From assembly GCA_020746995.1 (NCBI GenBank), contig JAGPXD010000004.1:4836001-4900000 (forward strand): 64,000 nucleotides of DNA. The letters are read 5' to 3'. The DNA is from Plectosphaerella cucumerina. Its lineage: Eukaryota; Ascomycota; Sordariomycetes; Glomerellales; Plectosphaerellaceae. Both the position numbers and the translations under genes were made by a program. The notes beneath the pieces were generated by a model. That model was not told the origin of the DNA and did not search any database. It was given only the letters and a program-made list of their open reading frames with translations. Below, piece by piece: positions 44,281 to 55,351 of the stretch. The stretch's first letter is position 1. Each line of letters opens with the position of its first letter.

Positions 44281-44841
44281 CGACGTACGACCCTGCTAGT
44301 ACCTGATTGAATACTCCGAGAGCACGCTCCATGTCAGTACAATCCAGTTCAGCTGTGAGCAACATGTGACGTTCTGTCATATTCGGTCAAGTCACTGACA
44401 TAGGCCGCCGAGGGCACCACAGGTCTACACAGTCAGCGTGAGCTTGACGAGGTTGGGAGCGATGACACAAGGCCTGCAGAATCGTCCGTCACCCACGTTC
44501 AAGTCCTACGACAAAGGACTTCCCGCGACACAGCCAGTCCTAGGACCATCGACACACCCTGTCCTGGGACGCAGCCGGTCTCGTGAATCAGCAGCTGGGA
44601 CTCGCGGGTATGTTGGAATGGTAGGGTCACTAAGGTACAGTACGAGAAAGGTCACTGTGTGTCGCATAAGATTCCGGATTAGGCACGCCCGAAACGTGGG
44701 TTTTACGCGCTATCACGGACAAACCCGCTGGCAGCCTTTCGACAGACCTATTTATCATCAGTGCACCCTGGCCACTCAGCAATTCGACCGCTTCCCATAT
44801 CACAATCTGTCTTGAATCAAAAGATTTGACATTTGTTCAAC
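44281..44841. promoter_or_regulatory. Upstream region of SDR at the start of the metabolic cluster
   Basis: No gene seen. It separates the accessory block from the cluster and should contain the SDR promoter. A near-duplicate pair (CAGCCAGTCCTAGGACC and CAGCCGGTCTCGTGAA-like units) lies near 44532-44588. Confidence 0.35.
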
Positions 44842-45857
44842 ATGCCAGAGCCAATCCAGAACAAGACCGCCATTGTCACCGGCGCAGGATCAGGCATGCT
44901 ACCCCCAACCAGACCCCCCTTGCATTTGCTCTTCACCTCGATGGCTGACTGACATCGACTACAGGCATCTGCCTAGCATTTGCTCGCCTTCTCCTTTCGG
45001 AAGGCGTCAATGTGATCTTTGCCGACTTGTCTCTCCGCCCCGAGGCTCAGATGTTGGTAGAGTCGTTCACCTTGGGCAAGCCGAGGGCCCTCTTCCAGGA
45101 GACCGATGTCCGCGACTGGACCCAGCTGTCGTCGCTGTTCGACACGGCGCTCAGAGAGTTTGGGGATGTTGACATTGTCTGCCCGGGTGCCGGTATCTAC
45201 GAGCCCGACTTCTCCAACTTTTGGATTCCCCCGGGCACGCTGGGTTCCCGAGACGCCACCGATGCAGGTCGATACGCATTGCTCGACATCAACCTGAGCC
45301 ATCCGATCCGAATGACGCAGCTGGCTATTGCGCATTTCACAAAGAACAAGTCACTCCAGGCAGGCCGAAAGTCTGTGATCCTCATCTCATCTACTGCGGG
45401 TCAGAAGACACCGTTCACGGCGCCAATGTACGCTGCTGCGAAACACGCCATCAACGGATTCGTACGATGCTTAGCTCCTTTGGAAAGCAAGGTCGGGATC
45501 CGGGTGAGCGCAGTTGCCCCTGGTGTTGTCAGAACACCACTTTGGACCGAGGACGCCTCCAAGTCCATTGCAGTGGAAGAGGGAAAGGATGCTTGGGTTG
45601 AGCCCGAGGATGTGGCGAGAGTCATGCTCGGCCTGATTGTGGAAGACGACCTCCAGAACAACGAAGATCCCGAGAGAGTGACAACCCAAGGGGGTAGCAT
45701 CATCGAAGTCACAGTCGGAAACATCAGGAATGTCAAGGCTTTCAACGATTCCGGTCCCGATGGACGACCTGGGAGCACTGTCAGTAATATGTCGCTACTG
45801 GAGGACAGAGTTTGGGACCTGTTGGGTATCCAAAGTGAAGACCCAAGGGGGAATTAG
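44842..45857 (+). CDS. Short-chain dehydrogenase/reductase (15-PGDH-like)
   Basis: Predicted 314-aa NAD(P)-dependent oxidoreductase. Exons 44842..44893 and 44965..45857. The intron appears to be GC-AG (CAG|GCATGC donor, ACAG acceptor) and splits the cofactor motif: TAIVTGAGSG is completed by ICLAFARLLLSEGV. Other classical motifs are DVRDWTQL (adenine-side Asp), PGAGIY in place of NNAG, the catalytic Ser in VILISSTAGQKT and the YxxxK motif in APMYAAAKHAINGF. The C-terminal ~60 residues (GGSIIEVTVGNIRNVKAFND) are longer than in minimal SDRs but usual for fungal 15-hydroxyprostaglandin-dehydrogenase-like proteins. It likely oxidises or reduces an alcohol/ketone in the pathway shared with the following genes. 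The GC donor is the only unusual element. Confidence 0.87.
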
Positions 45858-46451
45858 TCTGTTGTTGACATTTACTCGCGGCAATCCGACATTGCCTCGG
45901 TACGTTGTCGAGAAAGCAACATGTCCAGCACACACTCGAGCTTATGTTGCAACCTAGATTGAACCCGCCTGTTTCATCATCACATGCTTCAGTCTTGACT
46001 TCACTACCCGATATGCGTTGTTGTCGAACACGATTAGTAGGAAATGGAAATACACAAAGTAGCTTCTGACTGCAGAATGGAGCTATTGAGGCAGTGGCAA
46101 CGAGGACAGTAAAGAACACTGCTTGGTGAATGATGTGTTGGGTGGGTGCGGGGCGACCATGGATGCCATCGTTCACCAGGCACGTCACCGACTCGTAGTG
46201 GTGCAGGCGGGGGAGCCGGCGGCAGAGGCCTCTAGGACAAACTTGGAAAGTCTTCCGCAGCGGCTAATCGGCACGTCGAGTCAACGCTAGGAAGACAAAT
46301 TCCGTCGATCGCGAAACTTGCCGTTTACATCCCCTCCAACATATCCGACAATTCCACCGCCGTTGTCCGCCTCCGTGCAACACGTTCGTCTTCTGGCCTT
46401 CACCGGCAAACGACAGACGACAAAGACTTTCTCCAGGCCCGGGGGTGCGTC
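45858..46451. other. Intergenic region upstream of the cluster regulator
   Basis: No gene seen. It contains the regulator's promoter and leader. Confidence 0.5.
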
Positions 46452-48592
46452 ATGCACAACAGCCGGCGATCTCGGACAGGATGGTCAGTGTTCAGACAGG
46501 GCCCCATGCGCAAGTTGTGAAGGAAGGGCACGATTGAACAGTCGACTGACCCATCGCTGGCTCGGCAAACAGCCAGGCATGCCGCCAACGAAAGCTCAAA
46601 TGTGACGAGGACAAGCCGGCGTGCGGACGATGCCGGAAGAGGGGCGTTGCGTGTGCGCCCGCCGAGACATCGATCTTTCGCGTTCATCAGCTCTCGAACA
46701 GGGTTGCAGCGGCTGCAGCATCCGTCGACAGCGGGACAATTCTGCCTGCGGAGGTGGTTTACAGCCCTAGACGTGGAACTCATCGCGAAGGTGGGTTCTT
46801 TGGATTCATGGACCATCTTCTTCGAGCTTCAAGCTGACTGTTTGTGAGAAGTGGAATTTGTTCAGGTCATACAGCCTGGTCCAGCCTATCATGAAGAATC
46901 CGTCTCTTCCGTTGGCTCACCGGACTTCATGATGAGCGATGGCTCCTGTCCTGGCTACGAAGAGCAAATCGCAAGACAGTTCGAATCGGACCTTTCGCCG
47001 TCTCTGAGATCTCCCACCCCATTGCCACCCGCACATGAACAGACCACATCGGGGACATCGGGCCAGAGCCAGATCTTGATCACTGCAAGCCCTGCCCAAA
47101 CAGAGAGTTCACGACTACATTTAGAAACTGCAGAAGGCCTGGGTGAAACCTCCATTCAGCTGCTTTACTACTTCAAGGAGGTACCCAGCAAGTGGTATGT
47201 CAAGACTGTCCGGATACCTAGCTGCCGACTCCGTGTCACTGACAATCTTCTAGGATGGATCTCTTTGATTTGACAGCCTATTTCACCTTTGTCGTTCCTC
47301 GTTTGGCGGCCACTCGGCCTCTACTGCTTGACGCATCATGCGCACTGGCCTCGAAGCACATCGACCGCATCCTACATTCTGCAACAGGGAGACCAGAAAC
47401 TGCGTCGCCACATTTCCGGAGCGAGTACTGGAAGGCCAATCTTCACACTAAGAACTGGAAGTATGTGTCGGCAACATACTATGACGAAGCAATCCGGCTT
47501 TTGATGAAGTCGATCGGCAACATTGAAGTAACCGGACATACGGAATCTGAGGAAATGCTGGCAGCAATTGCCATCCTCTGCATGTATGAGCTTCTGGATC
47601 CTCCAGGACCAGAGTGGGAAGCCCATCTGAGCGCACTGCCGCTCCTCGAAACAACCCCTACACGGATTCTCGGCTCTCCAACATTCTCAACGGCGAGAAA
47701 GCTCATCAAGCGCCCCATCTTCTGGAACTTTGTACGACAAGACTCGCTACATGCCTGTATGGCCTTCCCTCCCTTCCTCCCAGGTGGTTGACGTGTGACT
47801 GCAAGACTAATTTGGCGACCAGTCATCAACCAGACTCACACACGTCTCAACCTGGAAAACGTCGACTTATGGCGGGAGACAGGCCTGCATATTAGCGACG
47901 ACGGCCTCCTCCTTGCCTCTTGTCCTCCAAGTGATGATGAGGCGTCTGGCCCGGACTTGAACGAGGACTTGGCAAGTCATTCCCTTTTCTGGCTCTTCGG
48001 AAAAATCATCAACTACATTGCCCAATCTGAAGCACAACGAATAGAAAGCACTCCTTACTGGGAACGATTGCACCTCGAGCTCCGGACTTGGTACAGCTCA
48101 CTGCATGCGACATTTCACTCATTTGTGCGGACACCACTGCAAGAGACTCCAGGACGCAGTGCAGCCGACAGTCATGCCTCCTACGAGAAGATATCGTACG
48201 CCATCCCCACCTGTGCATCGGCCATTCAGAACTACCACATGTCTTGCATATTGCTGCTAGCACATCGACCGTCGCACACGAGTACTCCGCGAACCTCCAT
48301 CACGCAGCGAATGCAGTTCTATCGAGCCATGCAAAAGCAGATCACGTACCACAGCCACGAGATCATTGGTATAAGTTTGGGAAATCATCCTGAAAGTGTA
48401 CGCGTCCAATCTGTGCAACCACTCTTCGTGGCTGGCCAGTGTCTCTTTGAGTTGGAGGAGCGAGACATGGTCCTTGATCTTCTCAAAGCCATTGAACAAG
48501 ACCTTGGCTGGGCGACAAACTACAGGGCTCAGGAACTGATTGGGCAATGGAGCTACTCTTTGGGGGAAGGCTTGACACCCCTTGGCCTCTGA
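46452..48592 (+). CDS. Zn2Cys6 transcription factor, candidate cluster regulator
   Basis: Predicted 621-aa nuclear regulator. Exons 46452..46483, 46573..46790, 46852..47194, 47254..47756 and 47823..48592, all joining in frame with recognisable branch sites. Intron 1 splits the first Cys codon of the zinc cluster (TG|C), giving GCQACRQRKLKCDEDKPACG followed by RCRKRGVAC. After a Ser/Pro-rich linker, the long C-terminal helical domain is of the ARCA / Fungal_trans_2 type: LAATRPLLLDASCALASKHI, EMLAAIAILCMYELLDPPGP, STPYWERLHLELRTWYSSLH and LFVAGQCLFELEERDMVLDL. It reads intact. Its position between an SDR and a group of oxidoreductases suggests it controls them. It converges with the SurE gene, 191 bp between stops. 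Confidence 0.88.
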
Positions 48593-48783
48593 AACTGCAA
48601 TGGATTCTCCCCTTCTGCGGATATGAGAACGGAGGGCATCGATTCCCAGATCGGACCTCCCTTACCAAGCAAAATCTCTCGCTTATTTCCCATAAGGACA
48701 GTCTTTCAATGCATCAGTTCTCTAGGTGTAATAAACTTCGGACGTGAGGCCGACACAAGAAAAGAAACGGAATCCACAGCTCA

Positions 48784-49691
48784 TCAGATGATGAATTCCT
48801 TCCCGTGTGATTCCGCTGCCGCCGCTGCAAAGCTTGCCCGAAATGCCGTGACACTGCCATGACTTTGTGAGCATCATTGAATATCCGAAAGCATCAAATC
48901 CGAGTGGTAACTTACCTGACATCTCCTCGTTCTAGCACACCAACGTCCTCCTTAAACAGTAAACCAGGACTACTTTGGCTCGAGTAGTCCAAGTCTGGGC
49001 CCCATTCCAGATCAAACGTACCTACTGGCGGCAGTGGGCTAGAATCATCCCCCGATGCCGGGCATGCCTCGACCGCTTTAAAAGCGCCCATGCGCTCCCA
49101 GAAATTCTGGTGTAGTCCGGTCCAGATGATCTTCTGACGTGAGAAGTCTGTGGACACAGACATGTTGACGCTGTACAGCAACGACTGGTCGTCCTTCGGC
49201 CATTGCTGCATTAGAGCTTCGATAATCCTGACGCTTTGACGGGTCGTTGCATCAAGCGCTTCGGGGCAGGGGGATGCCAGCTGGTTGTAGCTAAGCGCGA
49301 TGGCACGCTTACGACACAAGGTGGCTTCGAAAGCAGCACCCAATGTTCCAGACGAGAGCGCAAAGAGAGAAGAGGCGTTGAAGCCAAAGTTGGGCCCGGA
49401 GATCACCAGATCTACTGGGCCACGGTTCAGGGGAGAGTGATGTAGCCCGACATGAACGCATGCAGCAGGGGTGCTGCTGACAAGCAGCCAGCCTGACTGA
49501 TCCGGAACCTGGGAAGGGATGCACCGAATGACCTCGTTGATCAGATGCGCTTTCCCGATCCAAGACCGCTGGACATCTGGGAGGACAACCGAAACAGTAT
49601 GACCGGCAGCCTCAAGTGAACGGACCAAGGAGTGAACGTAGGGGGATTTTGAGGATGGAGGACCATCGTCGTTGACGATAAGAATATGCAT
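48784..49691 (-). CDS. SurE-type phosphatase / nucleotidase
   Basis: Predicted 281-aa hydrolase of the SurE family (survival protein E; metal-dependent 5'/3'-nucleotidase or acid phosphatase in characterised members). Exons complement(48784..48853, 48916..49691). The N-terminus MHILIVNDDGPPSSKSPYVH carries the metal-binding NDDG. VDLVISGPNFGFNASSLFAL corresponds to the conserved SGPN-x-G loop, and SGTLGAAFEATLCRKRAIAL to the S/T-GTV-x-AA-x-E helix. The small last exon (AFRASFAAAAAESHGKEFII) completes the typical C-terminus. A stand-alone SurE domain is usual in ascomycetes. In a metabolic cluster it could dephosphorylate an intermediate; that role is inferred. It is divergent from the SDR at 50373. 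Confidence 0.88.
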
Positions 49692-50372
49692 GATGGAAGG
49701 CTGTGGAAGTCGAGCAAGGAATGTTTGCTGCTCGAACTTGTTCTTCGCGTCTGATAGCAGTGCTTATAGCGAATATCTTTGATCACTTCGATGCCAGTGA
49801 CATTCTGAGCAGTGAATGACTTGAATGACTTGACCCTCGCGTCGTTTCCTGTTTTCGGCACGGGACACCATTGGTAGGTGAACCAATTCATCCAGCGCGA
49901 AAAGGGCAACTTAGCCGACGACCACCCAAGTCAGCCGACGGGTCTGTCGGCTAAGATCAATGGTCATGAAGGCAATTAGGGAGACGGGCCGAATGAACGC
50001 TAAAATTTCCTTGTATGGCCGCATCAAAGGTCTGATGTCGAGTCAGATGCGTCCCCATTTGCTGAAGACAGGGACACGAGACTTCACCTTTGGTTCCGAA
50101 GCTGGACCACTCGGACTTCACATTGGGCAGAGTTTGCATCTATCCGAGTCAAACTACCTAGCAGTGAAGAAGAGCTTCTCAGTGACCACAATAAGAGCGC
50201 CCTCCTCAATCAAACCTATTTGCCGTCATCGTATCCTCGAACATTGTTTTCCACGTGCTTGCTTTCAGCATTTGCATCCAAAATAGCAGTCAACATTTGA
50301 ACGGAAGCATACATCCTGTCTTTCTTAATCTCTACCATCACAACCACATCACTAGTCGACAAGGCCGTGGCC
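49692..50372. promoter_or_regulatory. Divergent promoter region SurE / SDR
   Basis: A 681-bp intergenic region between two divergent start codons of the putative cluster. It contains an AGCCGAC-based inverted repeat at 49911-49954. Confidence 0.5.
49911..49954. promoter_or_regulatory. AGCCGAC-type inverted repeat, candidate Zn2Cys6 site
   Basis: TTAGCCGAC at 49911-49919, AGCCGAC at 49933-49939 and GTCGGCTAA at 49946-49954. The last is the exact reverse complement of the first, and its GTCGGCT core forms a 6-nt-spaced palindrome with the second. CCG/CGG half-sites arranged this way are what Zn2Cys6 dimers bind. The decamer TCTGTCGGCT recurs at 53446-53455, 64 bp upstream of the monooxygenase start codon. 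Confidence 0.4.
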
Positions 50373-51155
50373 ATGGCCCAACAACAGTACGCGCAGTATC
50401 CCAGCTTGGAAGACCGCATCGTGGTCATCTCTGGGGGAGCAACCGGTATTGGTGGATACATGACAGAATCCTTCGCCCTGCAAGGAAGCCAAGTCATCAT
50501 ACTTGATATCCAGGATGAGCCGGCAAAGAAGCTCATCGATGACCTCACCGCAATCGGCGTGAAGAACCCGCCCGAGTTCCACCACTGCGACATGACGGAC
50601 ATCTCTGGTGCAGTGAGAACCACTGCGGCCACAATTCTCGAGAAGCATCCCAAGATTCACGGCCTCATCAACAACGCCGCCAACGACACGCGTATGAGCA
50701 CCATGGACATCACATTGGAGATGTGGGATCAAGGAGTCAATGTCAACCTGCGACACGTCTTCTTCTTGACGCAAGCGCTGCTTCCCGGCCTTCTGGCAGC
50801 TTCTGGAACATCGACAGTTGTAAACCTAGGCAGCATTGCCTGGGTGGTCCCCGCAACTGGCATTGTCCCCTACACAACAAGCAAGGCAGCCATTGTTGGG
50901 CTCACGAGGACGCTTGCGCATGAGTTTGGACCTCAAGGTGTCAGGGTGAACAGCGTCTTACCTGGGGCTATTGCGACGGAGAGACAGATAAAGGAGATCA
51001 TCACGACTGAGTACGAAGAGCACGTCATGAGCCGTCAGGCACTGAAAAGGCTTTTGCGGCCAGCTGACGTCGCTCGGCTGGCATTGTGGTTGGTTTCCGA
51101 CGATGGCGCTGGAGTGACAAGCCAGAATCTGATTGTCGACGGTGGATGGGTTTGA
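50373..51155 (+). CDS. Short-chain dehydrogenase/reductase (classical)
   Basis: Predicted 260-aa single-exon oxidoreductase. Cofactor motif: RIVVISGGATGIGGYMTESF. Acidic residue after strand 2: VIILDIQDEPAKK, suggesting NAD preference. Also present are DMTD, GLINNAANDTR (NNAG-like), VNLGSIAWVVPATG with the catalytic Ser, PYTTSKAAIVGLTRTLAHEF with catalytic Tyr and Lys, and the usual PGAIATERQ and NLIVDGGWV terminus. Size and motif order match classical tetrameric SDRs completely. The absence of introns contrasts with its neighbours and could reflect transfer or retroposition, but many SDRs are intronless. It is divergent from SurE and convergent with the reductase at 51720. The substrate is not predictable. 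Confidence 0.92.
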   Translation: MAQQQYAQYPSLEDRIVVISGGATGIGGYMTESFALQGSQVIILDIQDEPAKKLIDDLTAIGVKNPPEFHHCDMTDISGAVRTTAATILEKHPKIHGLINNAANDTRMSTMDITLEMWDQGVNVNLRHVFFLTQALLPGLLAASGTSTVVNLGSIAWVVPATGIVPYTTSKAAIVGLTRTLAHEFGPQGVRVNSVLPGAIATERQIKEIITTEYEEHVMSRQALKRLLRPADVARLALWLVSDDGAGVTSQNLIVDGGWV

Positions 51156-51719
51156 GTCAGGTAATCGAATTGAATCAATAAAGACTTTGCTGTTTCTGAT
51201 CTTCACGTGGAGATGTTTTGATGCAGTTGCTCAGAAAGGTTGGATATGAGCGATACACGTCTGTACGACCAGTTTCCATCACATACGACCATACCCATTG
51301 GAAAACTCGGGATCCCGTCCGCTCTCCCATAGATAAGCCAATGAGGGCTGGATCAGTAGTTGGGTCGGTGACGACCAGCGAATACCCGGTGTTGTATGCT
51401 TTTTGCTAGTACTGTTGATGGAACGGGCGGAGATTGGTCTGTCCAGGAGTATCTCCTGGCATTGTGGCTGTGACAAGATTCGACGTTCAATATCATAACC
51501 CGAGGCCAAAATCGTCCGTCAGCATGGAGGGCTGTGGTGAGGGGGATTCATTTAAAGGGGGCCTCCTACAATCTCGCTTGGTCTGAGCGGGCCGTCTTGG
51601 AGAGAATACAGGATTGAGTATCTGAGATGGATTTCACGGATTTCACTAGACGCATCTTGCAGTTGATACAGTACGTTTCAAAAATTTCAATTCAAAATCT
51701 ATCAAACTGGGATGTCCAT
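51156..51719. other. Convergent intergenic region
   Basis: A 564-bp stretch between the 3' ends of the SDR and the reductase. Nothing else seen. Confidence 0.5.
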
Positions 51720-52772
51720 CTACGAGGTCATGGTTTCGACCATACACTCCCGAAGAGTCCTGTACCGAAGACCAAGAAGCGAAGTCGATAGCCTGTTGTC
51801 GAATCCGTACACGTTTTCGGGCATGTCGCTTGTAACCTCATTAGGAAGGTTTTGGGCTTTGTCGGGAAATTCCTCCTTGATGATGTTGGCGATATCAGAG
51901 TTGGCGAAATGGCCAGCGGTGACCAGGAAACGCTTGCCGGCAGCTTCTTCCCTCTCCATAGCTCGAACATGAGCCAGTGCAACGTCTCTCACATCGACCC
52001 ACAGGAAAGACCCCGTAGCTGACAGCCCATGCATCATGTTCCCTTCCATCATGTCATAGATCCTCTGATTCGACGTGTTGACAGCGACTTGCATACCGGG
52101 GTACCGAGCAAGAGGACCAAAGACATTAGGGGGGTTGATGGTGGTGATGGTGAATGTTGGCTTTTCTGTGCTCAGGAAATCCCATGCAGCGCGCTCGGCA
52201 AGTGTCTTGCTCGCCCTATAGGCGGTGACTGCATCTTTCTCCGCTTCTTCAGCGGTGACCGGGTTCCATGCCGTTTCGTCATAAACATCTGGATGGGCGT
52301 CTGGAACAACCATGGCCGCGAATGACGAAGTGATGACGACTCGTCTGATGGTGGGAGCCAATCCCTTGATGGATCGCAAGATTCCCGTTGTCCCTAGAAC
52401 GGCAGGGTCGAGCAAATCAAGTTTGACATCGGTGACATTGTAGTGAAAGGGGCTGGCCGTGTGTACCACTGCGTCGAACGGGGGATCTGTCACAACAGCC
52501 TCGTCGAACGCACCTGGACGTGCGATGTTTTCGACAACGACGAAGGACAGGCGGCTGCTTGGCATGCCCGGAAACTTTGCCAGAATTCCCAAGCCTTTGA
52601 CATGAGATCTAACAGTAGTCACCACGTCGTGCCTATTCGTCTGATGAGTTTATGTCTTGTAGAAAAGGGAAGGTTTTGAGATTTCCAGAAGCAAGACTGA
52701 CCCATTCTCCAGCAAGGTCTCAAGGCAATGTGCTGCCACAAAGCCAGTGCCACCCGTTAGTAGAACCTTCAT
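51720..52772 (-). CDS. Extended-SDR reductase (dihydroflavonol reductase / GRE2-like)
   Basis: Predicted 327-aa NADPH-dependent aldehyde/ketone reductase. Exons complement(51720..52632, 52702..52772). Exon 1 encodes MKVLLTGGTGFVAAHCLETL with the extended-SDR glycine motif. Splicing at an ATAG acceptor gives LLENGHDVVTTVRSHVKGLG, which carries the NADPH-type Arg. An earlier CAG acceptor nearby would break the frame. Downstream are DAVVHTASPFHYN, RRVVITSSFAAMV, the catalytic AYRASKTLAERAAWDF (YxxxK) and TTINPPNVFGPL. The profile matches yeast Gre2-type and plant DFR-type reductases. It is divergent from the monooxygenase gene, with 746 bp between start codons, so shared control is likely. Confidence 0.9.
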
Positions 52773-53518
52773 ATTGGGTGAATTTCCGGTAGTACGATGT
52801 CAAAAAGATTTGACTTCGTGATTTACCAAGGGTATAGATCAGCGCGACAATATATGCGTCGCTTGATCTCAAACCAACACATTGACTTCTCCGCCAATGT
52901 ATTGAACATATCCTGCTCGGCACGATTTCCTCCCAGAGCCCTCAATAGTTGCCCTTCACCTGCTTGCCTAGATGTTAGCTTGGCAGTAGTTTGGCGACAA
53001 AACAACGCCAACCTCACAAACAGGATGGTCGATCGATGATCATCCGATTCCCGGCGCCTGAAAGAGGCATGTAGCCGAGTTTGTCTCTGGATGCACCTCT
53101 AACAGTTTCTTGATCAAAAGGGCAATTGAGCCGGTGGTGTGAAAAAGGCTTTACCTAGAAAGGTAATTTTTGCCGTGGTATCTCGTTGCCGAGATGAGTA
53201 AGCATAAGACAACTCCCTCCTTGGTAGAGGGCGGACTTCCAAGTTGTTTGACCATCCAATTAGAGTCCCAAACACGGTATGATTCTGATGTCCGTGTTAC
53301 TTGGTGGCAGAGAGCGGGAAAAGGTGGCGATACGAAGGCGGATCCTCGGAGCCTAGGTTTGACATTAAGATGCCGCAGGTGTTATCAGACGTGTCTGCAA
53401 GAGACCACTCTTCATAAAAGTCAGGGTTCCCGCCAGGGTGCTTTGTCTGTCGGCTTCATACGTTCCGGGCCATTTTTTGCTGGCAACATCTTTCTTCAAA
53501 TTTCAAGTCCCGTTTACC
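52773..53518. promoter_or_regulatory. Divergent promoter region reductase / monooxygenase
   Basis: A 746-bp intergenic region between divergent start codons. It contains TCTGTCGGCT at 53446-53455, identical to the decamer in the SurE/SDR intergenic repeat. No TATA box was clearly placed. Confidence 0.45.
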
Positions 53519-55351
53519 ATGTCAGTTGACTCGAGCGTTATCATCATCGGCGGTGGCATGTCCGGTATCGGAGCCGCCGTTCAGCTCGTCCGGAACTTCA
53601 ACACGATCGATTTTGAGATCATCGAGAAGAGTGGCGATGTTGGTGGTACATGGCACCTCAACACTTACCCAGGATGTGGTTGCGATGTAAGTTTGCAACT
53701 CGTTCATCCGGTGCCAAGTCAGCGGCTCATCAGCTCGGAACAGGTTGCATCACACTTCTATTCATACTCCTTCGCCTTGAACCCCGAATGGTCCAAGGTC
53801 TTTGCCATGCAGCCTGAGATACACAAGTATTTCAAGTCCGTGGCTGAAGATTACAACATTACCTCTCGCGTTCGGTGTCATTCGGTCGTCGAGTCCGCTC
53901 ATTGGGATCCTGACACGGCCACATGGCTTGTACGAGTTTTGGACCTCCAGACAAACCAAGTTCGGAACAAAAGATGCAATATTCTCATCTCTGCCGTTGG
54001 GGCTTTATCAATTCCCCAGGTGTGCGACATCCCTGGAGTCGAGAGATTTCGAGGCAAACTGTTTCATTCAGCCGAATGGGACCATTCTTTTGACTGGAAG
54101 GGCAAAGATGTCGTCGCTATCGGTAAGTACTCAGCCAAGTCATGCTATAAGGCTGTAGTTGACCATAGGTTCTTAGGCAATGGGTGCAGTGCCACGCAAT
54201 TCGTCCCTGCCATGAGCACTGGAGACGGCGCTGTCCGCAAGATGACGCAGTTCAGCCGACAAGCCCATTGGCTCGCAAAACGAGAGAACCCAGACTACTC
54301 GTCACGCTTCAAGTTCATCATGCGTTGGGTCCCATTCGCCATGCGTCTCTACCGCTGGTGGATCTACTGGAACAAGGAGATGCTCTTCAGAGGGTTCAGC
54401 ATCGAGACAGGCGAGAAGATTCGCCAGAAATGGGCCAAGGAGGCGGCGGATTACATTCGCTCTACAGCTCCCGCGAAGTACCGCGATGTCCTGGTTCCGA
54501 ATAGCGTCATCGGATGCAAAAGACGAGTCAACGACACTGGATATCTCTCATGTCTTCACCAACCGAATGTCGAGCTCATCCACGATGACCCCATCAGAAA
54601 CATCAACGAAGACGGTGTGATTACTGAGTCCGGACGGTTTGTGCGAGCCGACGCCATTGTTCTCGCTACGGGATTCCAGACGCACAAGTTCCTGTTCCCG
54701 ATGGACATCCGTGGCAAGGGTGGAATCAGTCTTCAACAGCACGTGAGTTTCAGTTGAACCCTTCAAAGATGATGGTGCGGCGTCTAACATTTTTTGCAGT
54801 GGGATCAAATGAACCGAGCCTCTTCTTGCGCCTACTTCGGCACATGCATGAGCGGTTTCCCGAACTTCTTCACTCTCATGGGCCCGAACACCGTGACCGG
54901 TCATCTCTCTGTCGTCTACACCGTTGAGTGTCAAATCAATTTCATCATCAAGGTCATCAAGCCCATCATGGCTTCCCTCGGCAACCTTCGTGAACCATTC
55001 TCAACCAGGAAGCCAGGCTATGACACCGTCGAGGTAGTACCGGAGGCAGAGTTGTCCGACAACCGCTGGATTCAAAAGAAGTGCAAGGAACTTGTCTGGT
55101 CCACGGGATGTACCTCTTGGTTCATTGACACCAAGACCGGCATCAACACACAGATGTACCCAGATTGGCAGTTCTTGTTCTGGGCTCGGAGCTACTTTGT
55201 TCGTTGGAAGGACTTGGCGTACACTGCCTCGCCAAGATTCGCAGCGGCGAACCAGAAGAGGCTAATTGCTCGGCGCAGTTCTCCGTGGTTTGCCTTCATT
55301 GTGGGTGGGCTGCTTGCCACTGGCATCCTGGCCGTAGTCCGATCATTGTAG
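53519..55351 (+). CDS. Baeyer-Villiger-type flavin monooxygenase
   Basis: Predicted 554-aa FAD/NADPH monooxygenase that converts ketones to esters or lactones. Exons 53519..53686, 53744..54122, 54177..54742 and 54800..55351, all in frame. FAD motif: SVIIIGGGMSGIGAAVQLVR. The aromatic block GGTWHLNTYPGCGCDVASHF spans intron 1. The exact type I BVMO fingerprint F-x-G-x3-H-x3-W-(P/D) is present as FRGKLFHSAEWD near residue 158. The NADPH motif AIGNGCSATQF is restored across intron 2. ADAIVLATGFQTHKFLFPMD is the usual ATG-type motif. The C-terminus ends in a hydrophobic helix (WFAFIVGGLLATGILAVVRS), suggesting a membrane anchor. BVMOs act with ketone-forming dehydrogenases, which fits the three SDRs nearby. 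Confidence 0.93.
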
